Source: Opitutales bacterium (GTDB lineage Bacteria; Verrucomicrobiota; Verrucomicrobiia; Opitutales; UBA2987). From it: a stretch of 13,528 nt of DNA. Below are positions 7,164-13,237 of the stretch, in pieces. The DNA lies in contig JAJFLT010000137.1 of NCBI GenBank assembly GCA_021772555.1, forward strand, positions 1 through 13,528, in the 5' to 3' direction. The notes under the pieces are model-generated. The model saw nothing but the letters and a program-made list of their open reading frames with translations. It was not told the DNA's origin and did no database searches. Position 1 is the first letter of the stretch; each line of letters begins with the position of its first letter. The position numbers and the translations under genes were made by a program.

Positions 7164-8594
7164 TTGGTTGCCCCAAGATTCGATAAAGCATTTGCGCCCC
7201 AAGAGGATGAGAAACAACACGATGCCCCTTTAAAGTTGGAGGATGGCTCGCGGGTTGCAGTCATGGGTGGTGGTCCAGCCGGTTCCCTTTTCACCTATTT
7301 TCTATTGGATATGGCGGAAAGGGTCGGAATCGATCTCAACGTTGATGTTTACGAACCACGCGATTTTTCACGGCCGGCGCCCCACGGCTGCAACATGTGC
7401 GGAGGCATCATCTCGGAGTCGCTGGTGCAGAATCTGGCCACCGAAGGTATTAACCTTCCGGCCAATATCGTGCAGCGGGGAATCGATTCCTATTGCATGC
7501 ACATGGATGTAGGGGAGGTTTATATTGATAACCCGTTGTTCGAGAAACGAATCGCCGCCGTCTACCGCGGATCGGGACCCAAGGGCATCAAGGAGATGAA
7601 GTGGGGTAGTTTCGACGGCCACCTGCAATCTTTGTCGGATAAGAAGGGCGCCTGCATAATCGATGAAAAAGTTACCGAATTGCGCCGCCAGGACGGTCGG
7701 ATTTTCATCAAAACGAAAACACGAACGGAGCAGAGTTACGCGCTTTTGGCCGTGGCCACGGGGGTCAATACAGCTGCTTTGAAGCTGCTGCAGAAAGCCG
7801 ACCTGGACTACAAGCCTCCGCAAACGACAAAAACGGCTATCCGCGAATATTTGTTGGGAACCGAAACAATCGAAAAATATTTGGGCACCTCAATGCATGT
7901 TTTTCTGCTCGATATTCCCCGATTAACCTTTGCCGCTATAATCCCGAAAGGCGATTATGTGACGATTTGCCTGCTTGGTGATAAAATCGATTCCGAACTC
8001 CTGGAAACCTTTCTCAATGCACCGGAGGTAAAGGGCTGTATGCCGCCGGATTGGCAATGGGACAAGCCGGCTTGCCAGTGCTCGCCCCGCATGAATGTGG
8101 CGCCTGCGCCGCTTCCCTATGGCGACCAGGTGGTCTTTCTGGGAGATTGTGGCGTAACCAGGCTATACAAGGACGGGATCGGGGCGGCTTACCGGGCTGC
8201 CAAAGCGGCTGCCTCGACGGCTGTTTTCCATGGCATTTCAGCGGAGGACTTCAGGAGTCATTACCTGCCCGCTTGCCGTAAAATGACCAATGACAACCGA
8301 ATCGGAATGGTTATTTTTTGGTTCACCAAAATAATCCAGCGGTTGCGGTTTGTCCGGCGAGCCATTCTTGCCATGGCGGCCAAAGAACAGGAGAGCGCCG
8401 ATAACGATAAAGCCATGAGCATGGTTTTGTGGGATATGTTTACCGGTAGCGCACCCTACCGGGAGATTTTTTTGCGCACCTTGCACCCCGTTTATCTCGC
8501 ACGGTTGTTTTGGCATTCCTTTATGGCACTGATATTCCCATCGAGAAAAATAAAACCTGGATTGGAGGGCACAGAGCGTGTGACAACCGTTTGA
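7164..8594 (+). CDS. FAD-dependent oxidoreductase, geranylgeranyl-reductase-like family
   Basis: 476 residues starting at TTG. After a 30-residue polar extension comes the Rossmann FAD loop VAVMGGGPAGS (31-41). CNMCGG at 76-81 corresponds to the conserved Cys-Gly-Gly region near the active site of geranylgeranyl reductases. The second FAD motif is VVFLGDCGVTRLYKDGIGAAY (residues 323-343), with the Gly-Asp and GIGAA expected for this family. The C-terminus, about 380-460, is helical, Arg/Lys-rich and partly hydrophobic (IGMVIFWFTKIIQR; FWHSFMALIFPS), suggesting contact with the membrane face. Relatives reduce isolated double bonds of isoprenoids or related lipids; the substrate here is unknown. 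It is the first gene of a plus-strand cluster, followed after 43 nt by a cyclic-nucleotide-binding domain. Family call fairly secure, reaction not. Confidence 0.82.
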   Translation: MVAPRFDKAFAPQEDEKQHDAPLKLEDGSRVAVMGGGPAGSLFTYFLLDMAERVGIDLNVDVYEPRDFSRPAPHGCNMCGGIISESLVQNLATEGINLPANIVQRGIDSYCMHMDVGEVYIDNPLFEKRIAAVYRGSGPKGIKEMKWGSFDGHLQSLSDKKGACIIDEKVTELRRQDGRIFIKTKTRTEQSYALLAVATGVNTAALKLLQKADLDYKPPQTTKTAIREYLLGTETIEKYLGTSMHVFLLDIPRLTFAAIIPKGDYVTICLLGDKIDSELLETFLNAPEVKGCMPPDWQWDKPACQCSPRMNVAPAPLPYGDQVVFLGDCGVTRLYKDGIGAAYRAAKAAASTAVFHGISAEDFRSHYLPACRKMTNDNRIGMVIFWFTKIIQRLRFVRRAILAMAAKEQESADNDKAMSMVLWDMFTGSAPYREIFLRTLHPVYLARLFWHSFMALIFPSRKIKPGLEGTERVTTV

Positions 8595-8637
8595 ATTAAC
8601 GGAAGTATTTCGTCACCGGGAAGGAGGAATCATTATC

Positions 8638-9027
8638 ATGGTTAAAGGAACATTGGGTAAAATTTACCACAAGGGCGAAGTCATCATCCGGCAAGGTGAG
8701 AGCGGGGATTGCATGTATGTCATCCAGGGCGGCCAGGTGGAAGTCGTGCAGGAAATGGACGGTGAGGAAATAAAATTGGCCGAATTGAATGAGGGCGATT
8801 TCTTTGGTGACATGGCCATATTTGAACGGGAAGTACGCTCGGCCACAGTGCGTTCCCTCGGTGATTCGAGCGTTTTAACCGTGGACAAGAAAAACTTTCT
8901 CCGCCGAATCCAGGAAGACCCCTCGCTGGCTTTTCGGTTGGTCCAATCGATGTCCGGCCGTATTCGAAAAATGAGCGAAACGGTAACCGGGCTCCGTATC
9001 AGCCAGCCTCCCTGGAATCGAGAATAA
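8638..9027 (+). CDS. Stand-alone cyclic-nucleotide-binding (Crp-type effector) domain protein
   Basis: 129 residues, consisting of one cNMP-binding beta-roll and a C-terminal helix. Recognisable elements are the HKGEVIIRQGESGDCMYVIQ strand pair (11-30) and the phosphate-binding cassette FFGDMAIFEREVRSATV (55-71). The cassette keeps Arg67-Ser68-Ala69, but the usual Gly-Glu that contacts the ribose is Gly-Asp (Asp58). There is no helix-turn-helix, kinase or channel segment, so it is a sensor subunit rather than a transcription factor. AAGGAGG at 8621-8627 is a strong SD 10 nt before ATG. It lies between two flavoenzymes, so it may be a regulatory partner controlled by cAMP or another nucleotide. 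Whether it still binds one is not certain from sequence. Confidence 0.87.
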   Translation: MVKGTLGKIYHKGEVIIRQGESGDCMYVIQGGQVEVVQEMDGEEIKLAELNEGDFFGDMAIFEREVRSATVRSLGDSSVLTVDKKNFLRRIQEDPSLAFRLVQSMSGRIRKMSETVTGLRISQPPWNRE

Positions 9028-9037
9028 GAGCATTTTA

Positions 9038-9106
9038 GCTCAGTCAAACCCTCTGCACGGGTTTTTCATCCCTTCTGCCGCCATCGTTCCGCTAATGGCG
9101 AGAGAG
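9038..9106 (-). repeat. Diverged copy of the tRNA-Ser 3' end and trailer (possible attachment-site remnant)
   Basis: This stretch aligns with 12137-12206 over 70 columns with 10 mismatches and one gap (about 84%, counted by eye). The conserved core is CCCTTCTGCCGCC, followed by AATGGCG and AGAGAG. Positions 9096-9106 match the last 12 nt of the intact tRNA gene including the encoded CCA; the rest matches its trailer. Both copies have the same orientation, as expected for direct repeats left by integration at a tRNA 3' end. A dispersed intergenic repeat is the alternative. Confidence 0.65.
9046..9066 (+). terminator. Weak Rho-independent terminator-like hairpin after the cNMP-binding gene
   Basis: AAACCC (9046-9051) and GGGTTT (9059-9064) flank a 7-nt loop and run into a short T tract, 18 nt beyond the stop codon. 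The stem has only three G-C pairs, so termination may be partial. The hairpin belongs to the tRNA-trailer-like repeat; the trailer copy near 12145-12162 can form a similar stem. Confidence 0.45.
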
Positions 9107-9159
9107 CAAAATGCCGAACGCCCATCGCGGAGTAACACAAAATTCTCAACTGATCGTTG

Positions 9160-9213
9160 ATCCTATCCCAAATTCGAAGATGACAATGCAGAGAGCCATT
9201 ATGAGATAGGTTC
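9160..9213. repeat. Short element with imperfect terminal inverted repeats (IS-end-like)
   Basis: GATCCTATCCCA at the left and TGAGATAGGTTC at the right are inverted copies of each other with 2 mismatches in 12, 54 bp end to end. The outward sequence GA(A/T)CCTATC(C/T)CA resembles ends I remember for IS5-family elements, but no transposase is present. It may be a deletion remnant, a very small MITE, or just a hairpin-forming spacer. Confidence 0.35.
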
Positions 9214-9334
9214 TAATTACCGCCTTATCAACAGGCATAAACCACGGTTAGATAATTGCCAATGGGTCTTGACAGGAGTGAATTGGGCTCGAAAGTTCCA
9301 GAGGTCGATAATTTTAACGATTCATACCCGCCAT

Positions 9335-9865
9335 ATGGGAAATCCCGGTTCCAGCAAGCTGAAATTCGTCCACTCGTTCGACATCGAGGCTGCACCGAAA
9401 TTGGTATGGAGTTTTCTTTGGAATGTCCAGGCCCTTACCCGATGCATTACCGGGTGTGAGGAGGTTATCACCCGGAGTGAAAACAAAGCCTATTTCGCGA
9501 GAATTCGCCGCAAGGTCGGCCCCTTTCTCATTCGAATGGAATTGGAGATCGATGTGAAAACGTGTGTGGAGCCTGAACGAATCGCAGTGGTGGTTTCTGG
9601 TCGGGACAACAAGCTCAGGAGCAAGCTGTCGCAGGAGCTGCTGCTTTCCCTCAAAGGTAACCCGGAGGGCCCAAGCACTGTTCAAATAGAATCCGATTTC
9701 GAATTGCGCGGTGTGCTCGCCGCCCTGGGTAAAAACCTGCTTAGGGGGCATGTCCGCAATGAGATGAACACTTTCGTGGAAAATGTCCGGGCCGGCATCG
9801 AAGCGTTCAATTTGCAACAGGCTTCACAAGGCGAAACCAAGGCTCGGATTCTTGAGGAGGGTTAG
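9335..9865 (+). CDS. CoxG/SRPBCC (START-like) family protein
   Basis: 176 residues from ATG 9335. The frame opens at TTG 9269, but the first 22 residues of that version look non-domain and the family domain begins right after the ATG (KLKFVHSFDIEAAPKLVWSF). No SD precedes the ATG, so the start is uncertain. The helix-grip pattern of CO-dehydrogenase subunit G-like proteins is visible: TRCITGCEEV, then YFARIRRKVGPFLIRMELEI, then VQIESDFELRG, and a long C-terminal amphipathic helix. SRPBCC proteins form a hydrophobic pocket for lipids or cofactors; CoxG itself helps mature or anchor molybdo-flavo dehydrogenase complexes. No CO dehydrogenase genes are here, so a role as lipid or quinone carrier for the neighbouring flavoenzymes is a guess. 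The next gene starts 50 nt later. Confidence 0.78.
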   Translation: MGNPGSSKLKFVHSFDIEAAPKLVWSFLWNVQALTRCITGCEEVITRSENKAYFARIRRKVGPFLIRMELEIDVKTCVEPERIAVVVSGRDNKLRSKLSQELLLSLKGNPEGPSTVQIESDFELRGVLAALGKNLLRGHVRNEMNTFVENVRAGIEAFNLQQASQGETKARILEEG

Positions 9866-9901
9866 TTCGATGTGTGACCGGTCGGTTGAAACAGGAGATT
9901 C

Positions 9902-9907
9902 AGGAGG
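9902..9907 (+). promoter_or_regulatory. Strong Shine-Dalgarno site of the Fe-S flavoenzyme gene
   Basis: AGGAGG lies 8 nt before the ATG at 9916, an ideal spacing that fixes this start. It contrasts with the SD-less genes of the flanking regions. Confidence 0.75.
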
Positions 9908-9915
9908 TTTGAAAA

Positions 9916-11862
9916 ATGAGTTATGATTTGCTACTTCGGGAAGGAAAAATAAACGGCATGACGACTCGAAACCGGTTGCACATGGGACCGGCTGAGAAGA
10001 ATTACGCTAACCGCGACGGTTCGATGAACCAGCGGTATATCGATTATCTGGTGGCTCGGGCGAAGGGTGGAGCCGGGTTGATAACCGTCGAGTCGACGTA
10101 TGTGGATGTTCGGGGGATGGGGCATCATTATCAAGTGGGTGCGCACACCGACGACGTAATCCCCGGTCTGCGAAGAACGGCTGAGGCGGTACATGCCGCG
10201 AATAGCCGGGTTGGGCTCGAAATCTACATGGGCGGCCGCCAGTCTCCCGCATACATGACTCAGCGCCAACCGGTTGCACCGTCGGCTGTGAAGTGTGAAG
10301 TGCTGGGCCCACCGGCAGTACCGCATGAACTGACAACGGCGGAGATCGCGGAAATCGTTCAGAAATTTGCTGACGGCGCGCGCCGAACTCAGGAAAGCGG
10401 CATGGATTACGTCCTCTTGCATGGCGCGCATGGATACCTTATCTGCCAGTTTCTCTCGCCCTATTCAAACAAACGCACCGATGAATACGGGGGTTCCGCG
10501 GAAAACCGGGGACGATTCGGTCTCGAAATCGTCAAGGCGGTCCGTGAGACCTGCGGAGATGATTTCCCTATCGGTTACCGGATCACAGCCGAAGAATATG
10601 TCGACGGGGGCCTGACAATTGAGGATACAACACAGTACTGCCGCAAGTTGGTCGATGCGGGTGTGGACTGGATCGACACCTCCGGCGGGATTTATGAGTC
10701 CTTTTACATGATCCTGCAGGGGAACGAAGCCCCGAAAGGCGGTTTCGTGGACAACGCTGCCGCGATTAAGGAGACCTTGGGAAACGACGCCATAGTCAGC
10801 GCTACGCAGCGTCTCAGCGACCCTGATTTTGCTAACGAAGCCATGCACAGGCACGGGCTGGATTACGTTTCCATAACGCGCACATTTCACGCCGATCCCG
10901 AATACGGGGTCAAAGTGGCTGAAGGACGAACCGACGAGATCAATTTCTGCATTTCATGTCACCAGTGTGTCAATCTGCTTGAAAATAACAAACGGGCGGA
11001 CTGCTCGGTCAACCCCGTGACAGGATACGAAAGTGAACGCCGATTGCGCCGGGTTTCAAATCCGAGAAATGTGATGGTTGTCGGGGGCGGTCCGGGCGGA
11101 ATGGAAACCGCACGGCTGCTCGCCGAGCAGGGCAATAGGGTCACGCTTTATGAAAAAGGGCCGGAGCTTGGCGGTCAGTTTGTTTACTCCTCAAAAGCGG
11201 CCGACGATTACGGAAATTTTCCACGCTACCTCATCAGCCAGATCAACAAGCTCGACGTCGATGTCCGGATAAACACGGCGGTGGACTACGACCTTATTGA
11301 GGAGGAGAATCCCGATGCCGTGGTCATTGCAACCGGAATTCTGCCCGGGATTCGATTTTGCCCTGTCGCTGGAGGGGCAAGGACGTTCGACATCTTCACT
11401 GCGATCGACCGTGACGATGACGACTGGGAGGATGAGGTCATCGTCATCGGCGGCGATTTCGCGGTCTGTTTCGTTGCCCTTTATGTAGCGGGCCGCGGAG
11501 CCGAAGTAACGATTGTTGAACCGAACAGCACGATTGCTTTCGATAAAGCTTCACCGGCAAAGGATCTCCTCATCAAGGCGCTCACGGATCTGCCCACTGC
11601 CCACATTCGGACAGAGGCGACCGTGGAGGAAGTCGGGGAGGGTTATGTCCTGATGCAGCACGAAGGTGTATTAGAGCGGCTGGCATGTGGTAGCGCGATA
11701 TTCGGAGGCCGGGTGCCCAACAATCGGCTCTATGACGAAATCAAGCAACGTAATCCCGACCGTGAGGTCTATAACATCGGAGACTCGGTGCTGCCGCGGC
11801 TGGTTTATGAGGCCACCCAAGAAGCTTGGCAGGTGGCCGAACTCATTAGCCTAAAAGCCTGA
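9916..11862 (+). CDS. Fe-S flavoenzyme of the trimethylamine dehydrogenase/2,4-dienoyl-CoA reductase/2-enoate reductase family
   Basis: 648 residues, normal for this multidomain family. Residues 1-340 are an old-yellow-enzyme FMN barrel: HGAHGYL at 169-175, then FLSPYSNKRTDEYGGSAENR, then YRITAEEYVDGG. Cys345, Cys348, Cys351 and Cys363 form the [4Fe-4S] site in a CX2CX2CX11C arrangement, closer to trimethylamine dehydrogenase than to the CX2CX3C of dienoyl-CoA reductase. Residues 386-420 carry the first dinucleotide loop VMVVGGGPGGMETARLL; 507-535 carry the second, VIVIGGDFAVCFVALYVA. The C-terminus VYNIGDSVLPRLVYEATQEA closes the FAD domain. The usual His-x-Gly-Arg barrel motif reads YMGGRQ, lacking the His. 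Electrons probably move from NAD(P)H through FAD and Fe-S to FMN to reduce an enoate or enoyl-type double bond, or in reverse as an amine dehydrogenase. Substrate unknown. Confidence 0.88.
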   Translation: MSYDLLLREGKINGMTTRNRLHMGPAEKNYANRDGSMNQRYIDYLVARAKGGAGLITVESTYVDVRGMGHHYQVGAHTDDVIPGLRRTAEAVHAANSRVGLEIYMGGRQSPAYMTQRQPVAPSAVKCEVLGPPAVPHELTTAEIAEIVQKFADGARRTQESGMDYVLLHGAHGYLICQFLSPYSNKRTDEYGGSAENRGRFGLEIVKAVRETCGDDFPIGYRITAEEYVDGGLTIEDTTQYCRKLVDAGVDWIDTSGGIYESFYMILQGNEAPKGGFVDNAAAIKETLGNDAIVSATQRLSDPDFANEAMHRHGLDYVSITRTFHADPEYGVKVAEGRTDEINFCISCHQCVNLLENNKRADCSVNPVTGYESERRLRRVSNPRNVMVVGGGPGGMETARLLAEQGNRVTLYEKGPELGGQFVYSSKAADDYGNFPRYLISQINKLDVDVRINTAVDYDLIEEENPDAVVIATGILPGIRFCPVAGGARTFDIFTAIDRDDDDWEDEVIVIGGDFAVCFVALYVAGRGAEVTIVEPNSTIAFDKASPAKDLLIKALTDLPTAHIRTEATVEEVGEGYVLMQHEGVLERLACGSAIFGGRVPNNRLYDEIKQRNPDREVYNIGDSVLPRLVYEATQEAWQVAELISLKA

Positions 11863-12194
11863 GATTATCTTCCCGGTCGACACAAACATATTCGTCTTTA
11901 TCGAGCTTGCTCAATAATTTTAAGATGGCATCAGAAATATCAAACCCAGAACAATGTGATAAACTTCCGCGGTATCGATATTCATTCTGAGCTTATCGGC
12001 AGCATTCCAGAGAAGTTTTTCTAACGGTTCTTCGGTGTTATGGTTGTTTTAGATGCCATATGGCTGAGAGAAAGGGATTGGTTGAAATGCGTTCAAGTCC
12101 TTCGGACCCATGCTGTACATGGCGTATCTGCGTTCCGCTTTGTCAAACCCTCGGCTCGGGTTCTTCCTCCCTTCTGCCGCCCTCACTCCGCGAA
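11863..12194. other. Gene-free gap between the flavoenzyme gene and the tRNA
   Basis: These 332 bases contain no intact gene. They hold the hsdM relic on the minus strand (11920-12039) and, nearest the tRNA, the trailer half of the direct repeat (12137-12194). No clear terminator follows the flavoenzyme stop. Open frames entering the tRNA region on the plus strand are antisense to the tRNA and not credible proteins. Confidence 0.6.
11920..12039 (-). pseudogene. hsdM: Relic of a type I restriction-modification methylase (HsdM) N-terminus
   Basis: Translating the minus strand from 12039 gives NTEEPLEKLLWNAADKLR, then MNIDTAEVYHIVLGLIFL, then a stop at 11920-11922. This matches the N-terminal helical region typical of HsdM (LEKKLWxAADKLRxNxDAAEYKHVVLGLIFLKY, from memory). 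An in-frame TAA at 12049-12051 precedes it and no start codon is available. Shifting frame near 11935 continues as SDAILKLLSKLDKDEY, which may preserve the next HsdM segment (ISDAF) after a small deletion. Only about 40 residues of a roughly 500-residue protein remain, with no target-recognition or nuclease genes, so the system is lost. Confidence 0.72.
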
Positions 12195-12206
12195 TGGCGG
12201 AGAGAG
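12137..12206 (-). repeat. Direct repeat copy overlapping the tRNA-Ser 3' end and trailer
   Basis: This is the partner of 9038-9106. Its first 12 nt on the minus strand (12195-12206) are the acceptor end of the functional tRNA with CCA, and the rest is trailer. ACCC and GGGT arms around 12147-12162 could form a weak terminator for the tRNA transcript. The unaltered tRNA sequence marks this as the functional copy. Confidence 0.65.
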
Positions 12207-12286
12207 AGGGATTCGAACCCTCGATACCCGATAAAGGGTATACTCCCTTAGCAGGGGAGCGCTTTCAGCCGCTCAGCCATCTCTCC
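12195..12286 (-). tRNA. tRNA-Ser, anticodon GCU
   Basis: A complete class II tRNA of 92 nt including the encoded CCA. Acceptor GGAGAGA (12280-12286) pairs with TCTCTCC (12199-12205). The anticodon arm is CTCCC, loop CTGCTAA, GGGAG, giving anticodon GCT for AGC/AGU codons. The long variable arm ATACCC/GGGTAT is typical of serine tRNAs. The T arm is GAGGG TTCGAAT CCCTC. The discriminator is G, followed by CCA at 12195-12197. A trailing sequence similar to the repeat at 9038-9106 lies immediately downstream. Confidence 0.97.
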
Positions 12287-12345
12287 GTCGGGTTATTAAT
12301 GGGCCCGGTTTGCAAGAGCGGGCCATCGGCTATTTAGAAGCGACT

Positions 12346-12373
12346 AGTATCCATTACCGGCATTAAATATCAA
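12346..12373 (-). promoter_or_regulatory. Weak candidate promoter for tRNA-Ser, inside an 8-bp inverted repeat
   Basis: On the minus strand TTGATA (12368-12373) and GATACT (12346-12351) are 16 bp apart, about 60 nt before the tRNA. The pair lies between perfect 8-bp inverted repeats AGCGGGCC (12317-12324) and GGCCCGCT (12384-12391). The -10 match is modest. Confidence 0.3.
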
Positions 12374-12420
12374 CCCCATAATTGGCCCGCTAAATTTTTA
12401 TTGGCATAGGGTGAGAAAGT

Positions 12421-13089
12421 TCAAATGAAGCTCGAAATTTGTTCGAGCGGCTTTTTGGTCAGCGCTGGAATGCGGACGTTTTCGGCGGGATATCCCGCCA
12501 CCAGCAGGAGGAAGGGTTTTTCGTTGGGCGGACGTTTCAATAACTGGTTGAGGAAATTCATGGGGCTGGGTGTGTGTGTGAGGGTGGCCAGTCCACAGCA
12601 TTGCAGGGCGGTGATCAAGATTCCGCTGGCGATGCCGACCGATTCCTTGGCGTAGTAGTTGGTTCTTTTGGATCCATCTTCCCGCAGGACATAGGACTCC
12701 GAAAAGATGGCGATGAGGTAGGGGGCCGTTTCGAGGAAAGGCTTGCTCTCATCGGTGCCGAGCGGTTCGAGGGCCCTGAGCCATTCCTCGGGGGCGCGGC
12801 CGCCGTAGAATTCCTTTTCTTCCTTCTCCGCGGAGCGGCGGATTTCCCTTTTCACGGATGGGCTTTCCACCACCGCGAAATGCCAGGGCTGGAAATTGGC
12901 TCCGTTGGGTGCGGTGGCGGCGGCGCGCAGGCAGTTCTCGATGATCTCCCTGGCCACGGGACGGTCGGAAAAGTCGCGAATGGTACGCCTCCGTTTGACA
13001 TCCGCATAAAACTCGGCGGCCCGTTTTTTCATTTCTTGAACCGGATATTCCACATATCCATCATAGGGGATTTGCCTGAATGTTGCCAT
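12421..13089 (-). CDS. Nitroreductase-fold flavoprotein, probable iodotyrosine (halotyrosine) dehalogenase
   Basis: 222 residues, about the length of bacterial iodotyrosine dehalogenases. These FMN enzymes remove iodine or bromine from halotyrosines by reduction. The FMN phosphate site is the Arg-rich RRRTIRDFS (33-41), followed by AATAPNGANFQPWHFAVV. The specific signature is the active-site lid triad that binds the zwitterionic amino acid: Glu91 and Tyr95 (EKEFY) and Lys116 (ESKPFLETAPYLI). Thr173 in THTPSPMNFL is the residue expected to hydrogen-bond flavin N5 and favour one-electron chemistry. The RPPNEKPFLLLVAGYP and IPALTKKPLEQI segments also match the subgroup. ATG 13089 follows an AT-rich leader without SD. 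It is divergent from a TRAP transporter gene and has no visible operon partner. A general nitroreductase is the alternative but would lack this lid triad. Confidence 0.85.
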   Translation of the reverse strand: MATFRQIPYDGYVEYPVQEMKKRAAEFYADVKRRRTIRDFSDRPVAREIIENCLRAAATAPNGANFQPWHFAVVESPSVKREIRRSAEKEEKEFYGGRAPEEWLRALEPLGTDESKPFLETAPYLIAIFSESYVLREDGSKRTNYYAKESVGIASGILITALQCCGLATLTHTPSPMNFLNQLLKRPPNEKPFLLLVAGYPAENVRIPALTKKPLEQISSFI

Positions 13090-13237
13090 TTTAAATAGGT
13101 TTTAGAAAAAGTCCATTGAACGGCATGGATCGTCAAAGGGCAAATATCGTTTTTCGAAAATGGAGAATATTCTGGCCTCAGAAGAAGGGAACCCCTAAAA
13201 AACGGAATTCAAGTTCGATAAAAACGTATTACCCATA

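Larger units (their letters stand above)
9028..9334. other. Gene-free gap inside the redox cluster
   Basis: No convincing gene is seen in these 307 bases. From left to right it holds a weak terminator-like hairpin (9046-9066), the tRNA-Ser-trailer-like repeat (9038-9106), and a short inverted-repeat element (9160-9213). Near its right end TTGACA (9269-9274) and AGGAG (9274-9278) occur, but no good -10 box follows at proper distance. Small open frames here carry no recognisable motif. Confidence 0.6.

Noticed and set aside
9256..9459. 67-codon plus-strand open frame near the CoxG start
   Set aside because: It is a shadow in another frame of the CoxG gene with no recognisable content.
12040..12337. 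Overlapping plus-strand open frames with GGERGIRTLDTR and AEREGFEPSIPDKGYTPLAG peptides
   Set aside because: They are the antisense strand of tRNA-Ser; such peptides are well-known spurious predictions.
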